DNA from: Patescibacteria group bacterium
GTDB lineage: Bacteria > Patescibacteriota > Patescibacteriia > UBA9570
DNA length: 33,287 nt
Assembly (NCBI GenBank): GCA_024277435.1
Contig: JAJRVJ010000003.1
Span: 1 to 33,287 of the forward strand
Direction: 5' to 3'
A program made the position numbers and the translations under genes. The notes below the pieces were generated by a model, which was given only the letters and a program-made list of their open reading frames with translations, was not told the origin of the DNA and did not search any database. Positions 31,006 to 33,287 of this stretch are shown piece after piece. Positions within the stretch are counted from its first letter, which is position 1, and each line of letters begins with the position of its first letter.

Positions 31006-32021
31006 ACTTCAACATCTTCACTTGATAGATTGTTAGGAACTGCAATGATTTCATCTTCACCTGGCATGATGATTTCACTGTAGGCTTCTGGCCAGGTGGA
31101 GGTATCACCTAGTACGGGAATCATCCATTGGGTTGTTGGGATGGTATTTTGTACTTCATCACTTAATAGATAGTCTACAAACGCTTGGCTAGTTTCGGTA
31201 TGCTATGTGCCACGTACGATACCAGCACCTTCTACTTGCCGAACATAACCTTCCTTAATAGGGATAGCTGCATATTGATAGCTGTCTTCTTGATCAATAT
31301 GATACGCTGGGCTGGTGAGGTAGCTTAATACAATAGGGGCTTCACCTTCTAGGAAGAGATTAAAATACGCGGTGCCCCAATCGGGTGTAACTTGAAATAC
31401 ATTGCTTGCCATATTGTTCCAGAAGAGTTCTGCTGCATTTTCAGAAATCCCGTAGCGTGTCCATAACATAAGTTGTGTGCCAGGGGAGGATAATCCTGCT
31501 TGCTCGATAATTACTTGATTCGCATATGTACTTGAGGCAAGATCGCTAAGGCTGATTGGTTCATCGAATGTAAGGGCTTCTGTATCGTAGACAAATCCAA
31601 TGTAGCCGTAATCGAATGGTGTCATTGTGAATTCCTCATCAAAGCGAAGGTTGCTAGTAATTTCCGCAGAGCGCTCTGGAGTGTATGGAGAGAGTAGGTT
31701 GTTTTCAATAACTGTTGAATAATCTATATTATCTAATCCCATCACTACATCAGCTTTAGGATTATCTTGTTCAGCTAGTAGTTGATTGATCATGCTACCG
31801 GTATCGCTGAATGTAACGATATCCAATTTCGCATTAGCTTGGTTTTCGAAGGATTCCGTGATTTGTGGTAGCAAGCCATATTCGGCTGCTAAGCTATCAT
31901 ATGTGTATAGCGTTAGTGTAGTTGGTGTTTTAGCTTCATTAGTTGTTTGTTCTGATACGCTTGTGCAACCGGCTAGGGTAGCAATCGCGGCGCACAGAAA
32001 TACGGCGACAGTTTTTTTCAT
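30966..32021 (-). pseudogene. thiB: Thiamine-binding lipoprotein of ABC transporter, interrupted by an in-frame TAG
   Basis: An extracytoplasmic solute-binding protein of the ThiB/TbpA family. It has a lipoprotein signal MKKTVAVFLCAAIATLAGC (lipobox LAGC), then LTLYTYDSLAAEYGLLPQITESFENQ, AKLDIVTFSDTGSMINQLL and ADVVMGLDN. The ATG at 32021 is chosen, since the frame upstream only reads the terminator. At codon 273 (31205-31203) a TAG separates VEGAGIVRGT from HTETSQAFVDYLLSDEVQN. Relatives read (A/G)-K-H there, so AAG-to-TAG is the likely change. The frame then runs on to 30966, giving about 350 residues, close to family length. The last 79 residues would be lost, including part of the second lobe. 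Confidence 0.88.
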
Positions 32022-32037
32022 GATTGTTGCGTAAATA

Positions 32038-32060
32038 ATAAAAACCCCTGTAACAGGGGT
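32038..32060 (-). terminator. Terminator of the TPP riboswitch
   Basis: Minus strand: ACCCCTG, TTA, CAGGGGT, then a T-run. It lies between the riboswitch and the thiB ATG, so it is the expected expression platform: thiamine pyrophosphate binding would favour termination. Confidence 0.9.
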
Positions 32061-32080
32061 GGACAAATCAAAAATAGATT

Positions 32081-32156
32081 AGCCACATTCCCTGCGCTGG
32101 CATTATCCAGATCAGGTGCTAAGGATATTTCTCAGGCTCACGAGTGAACCACTCCT
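32081..32156 (-). promoter_or_regulatory. TPP (THI-box) riboswitch
   Basis: Minus-strand RNA with the conserved elements GTGAGCCTGAGA, ACCTGATCTGGATAATGCC and AGCGCAGGGAA, the invariant pyrimidine-sensor and pyrophosphate-sensor helices of the thiamine pyrophosphate riboswitch. It is followed by a terminator and the thiB-thiP-thiQ operon, so it should shut down thiamine uptake when the cofactor is plentiful. Confidence 0.96.
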
Positions 32157-32169
32157 ATATAGCAGATTG

Positions 32170-32197
32170 AGTATAGCATATTAAATCTCCTCTACAA
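32170..32197 (-). promoter_or_regulatory. Promoter of the thiamine transport operon
   Basis: Minus strand: TTGTAG (32197-32192), 16 bases, TATACT (32175-32170). It starts transcription about 10 bases before the riboswitch. Confidence 0.7.
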
Positions 32198-32233
32198 TCG
32201 TTCTTGTTATTTGGAACAGTTATACAGGGGAAC

Positions 32234-32281
32234 GGGAGATAGGCGCCGAAGCATCTATCTCCCTCTGGTTCAATGAACCAG
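32234..32281. terminator. Pair of hairpins behind the second GC-rich gene
   Basis: GGGAGATAG (32234-32242) / CTATCTCCC (32255-32263) with a 12-base loop, followed by CTGGTTCA (32265-32272) / TGAACCAG (32274-32281) with a one-base centre. They lie downstream of the minus-strand gene and may end its transcript. Tandem hairpins also follow the first GC-rich cassette. Confidence 0.55.
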
Positions 32282-32317
32282 TCCTCCTTGGTGTGGTCAT
32301 CTTATTTGGGGCCGGAT

Positions 32318-33160
32318 CTAGTAGACCGACCCGCGGCTGTAGTCACCGCGGCCGTGGCCGGTGACCGCGCTCCAGGCGGCCCAGAAGCCGCCCGGACGCA
32401 GCACCTTGTCCCAGCTGAGGGGCAGGTGGCTACGCCGGAACTCGTCGGGGTCGGCTTCCAGCACGCGGCGGGCGGCTTCGGACCAGAAGTCCATGCGTTC
32501 GGCGCGCAGGTCCACGGCCCAGAGGTGATCGGGATCGCCCAGGGGCAGGCCCACGCGGCGGATCTGCCCCGCCACCTCTTCGGCCTTCAGCCGGGTGCGC
32601 TTGGTGTTGGGCATGCCATCCTCGCCCAGGCTCACGCAGGGGCAGAACAGTCCCGTCGTGATGACAGGGATGCCCAGCTGCTGGATGACCCACAGCTCCC
32701 AGAGGTGGGTGGTGAGGTACGGCCCCAGGTTGCCGAAGGCCACGGAACCGGTCTGGTTCGTGACGCAGAGCTCTTCCATCTGCTTGAGCAGACGGTTGCG
32801 CTCGGCGAACGAGGTGGGGTCCGGGTGGAGGCTCTGCTCGATGTAGGTGCCGTCGTTGAACAGCAGCCGTCCGAGGGTGTCCAGCACCGCAGCGGACACT
32901 GCGCCGGCCGAGACCGTCTCCATTTGCCCGAGGGTGGTGATGGCGACCGTCTCTTCCATGCCGAACTGGCCGTTCTCGCCGCACCGCTCACCGACGCCCG
33001 TGAAGGGGCCGTTGATCTGCAGCGTGACGGCCGTGGGATCGTTCCGGTCCACGAAGGAGCTACTCACCTGCTTCGGCACCCCCCGGAACGCGCCCAGGGC
33101 GATGTGCCCGAAGAACGGCGGCTCGAACCCGATCATCCCGCGGGGGAGAGACCGTTTCAT
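32318..33160 (-). CDS. GC-rich gene of unknown function, probably acquired
   Basis: About 280 residues from the ATG at 33160 (MKRSLPRGMIGFEPPFFGH); an upstream ATG at 33211 would add 17 residues encoded by AT-rich DNA, and an internal one lies at 33136. The protein looks soluble, with no signal or membrane segment. It has segments such as FVDRNDPTAVTLQINGPF, GQFGMEETVAITTLGQMETVSAGAVSAAV, TTGLFCPCVSLGEDGMPNTKRT and a Trp-rich C-terminus. I do not recognise a family. GC is about 70% over two counted 60-base lines (32521, 32881), against about 38% in nrdJ. The opposite strand is also open over most of the region, as happens in GC-rich DNA. The minus frame is preferred for its balanced composition. 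No Shine-Dalgarno sequence is clear. Confidence 0.65.
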   Translation of the reverse strand: MKRSLPRGMIGFEPPFFGHIALGAFRGVPKQVSSSFVDRNDPTAVTLQINGPFTGVGERCGENGQFGMEETVAITTLGQMETVSAGAVSAAVLDTLGRLLFNDGTYIEQSLHPDPTSFAERNRLLKQMEELCVTNQTGSVAFGNLGPYLTTHLWELWVIQQLGIPVITTGLFCPCVSLGEDGMPNTKRTRLKAEEVAGQIRRVGLPLGDPDHLWAVDLRAERMDFWSEAARRVLEADPDEFRRSHLPLSWDKVLRPGGFWAAWSAVTGHGRGDYSRGSVY

Positions 33161-33194
33161 TTTGGGCGCGTAAAAAGTCGTTTTCTCTGCTATG

Positions 33195-33235
33195 ATTAGC
33201 TTCAAATACATTGTTTAACCTGTTAAGAAGCTAAT
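33195..33235. repeat. Inverted repeat upstream of the second GC-rich gene
   Basis: ATTAGCTTC (33195-33203) and GAAGCTAAT (33227-33235) form nine-base arms. Inside lies a second palindrome, TTAACCTGTTAA (33215-33226). It sits where the promoter or operator of the minus-strand gene, or the border of the inserted segment, would be. Confidence 0.6.
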
Positions 33236-33287
33236 TATGATAAAAAAAACGAAACAATCCTTATTGTCCAAAGTGCGCTAATCCACA

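Noticed and set aside
20822-31205. A reassigned genetic code (as with UGA=Gly in some CPR bacteria)
   Set aside because: The internal stops are UAA and UAG, not UGA; genes here use TAA, TAG and TGA as normal ends (for example TGA at 25369-25371), and the 2749-codon gene has no internal stops.
32273-33199. A 308-residue plus-strand open frame opposite the GC-rich minus gene
   Set aside because: GC-rich DNA has few stops, so opposite frames stay open by chance. The plus-strand product is dominated by Ala/Gly/Gln/His with low-complexity runs, while the minus product has balanced composition.
1-33287. CRISPR arrays, transposases, tRNA or rRNA genes
   Set aside because: No regularly spaced repeats, transposase motifs or tRNA/rRNA sequences were seen on either strand.

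Overview
The window looks like a contig from an ultra-small, uncultivated bacterium of the Candidate Phyla Radiation (Patescibacteria, Parcubacteria-like). This is inferred from four things: housekeeping genes packed around very large acidic surface proteins, an N-terminal VirB2/TrbC-like membrane module on a 2749-residue protein, few Shine-Dalgarno sequences with -10 boxes often 6 to 11 bases before the start codon, and reliance on imported cofactors. The standard genetic code fits, because TGA is used as a stop. Ordinary genes are AT-rich (38% GC over one 60-base line counted at 21781).

Left part (1-16348), all plus strand: the 3' end of hisS with a HIT-family gene, then a likely 12-kb operon, rpsU - yqeY - giant surface protein - two membrane proteins with calcium-binding repeats - ybeY - dgkA. 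It is followed by ftsA and a separately promoted ftsZ. Translation, surface and cell-division genes are interleaved.

Middle part (16403-23931): a secreted beta-helix protein, a 400-base intergenic region with strong hairpins, then a deoxynucleotide/B12 module. This holds nrdR, a corrinoid adenosyltransferase, class II ribonucleotide reductase nrdJ (with tandem NrdR boxes and a structured leader) and a putative ECF-type vitamin transporter S component. As given, nrdJ carries one in-frame TAA.

Right part (23960-33287): a GC-rich small membrane-protein cassette with a folded 5' leader, a 51-residue SEC-C protein, a TRIC-family channel, a DUF1858 protein, then minus-strand glnA. A GAF-ANTAR RNA-binding regulator is encoded just upstream of glnA. 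The glnA leader contains two hairpins with six-base loops, A at position 1 and G at position 4, which is the known signature of an ANTAR target. This gives a self-contained RNA-based control circuit for glutamine synthetase. Next come a rhodanese, a small secreted membrane-anchored protein, and a minus-strand thiamine ABC transporter operon (thiB-thiP-thiQ) under a clear TPP riboswitch. Both thiB and thiP carry an in-frame stop. The window ends in a second, very GC-rich gene (about 70% GC) of unknown function, bordered by inverted repeats.

The most notable points are the ANTAR-glnA leader, the three single-codon interruptions in otherwise well-conserved genes, the two GC-rich islands, the Cys-rich repeats of the giant protein, and two 34-base palindromes sharing one core.
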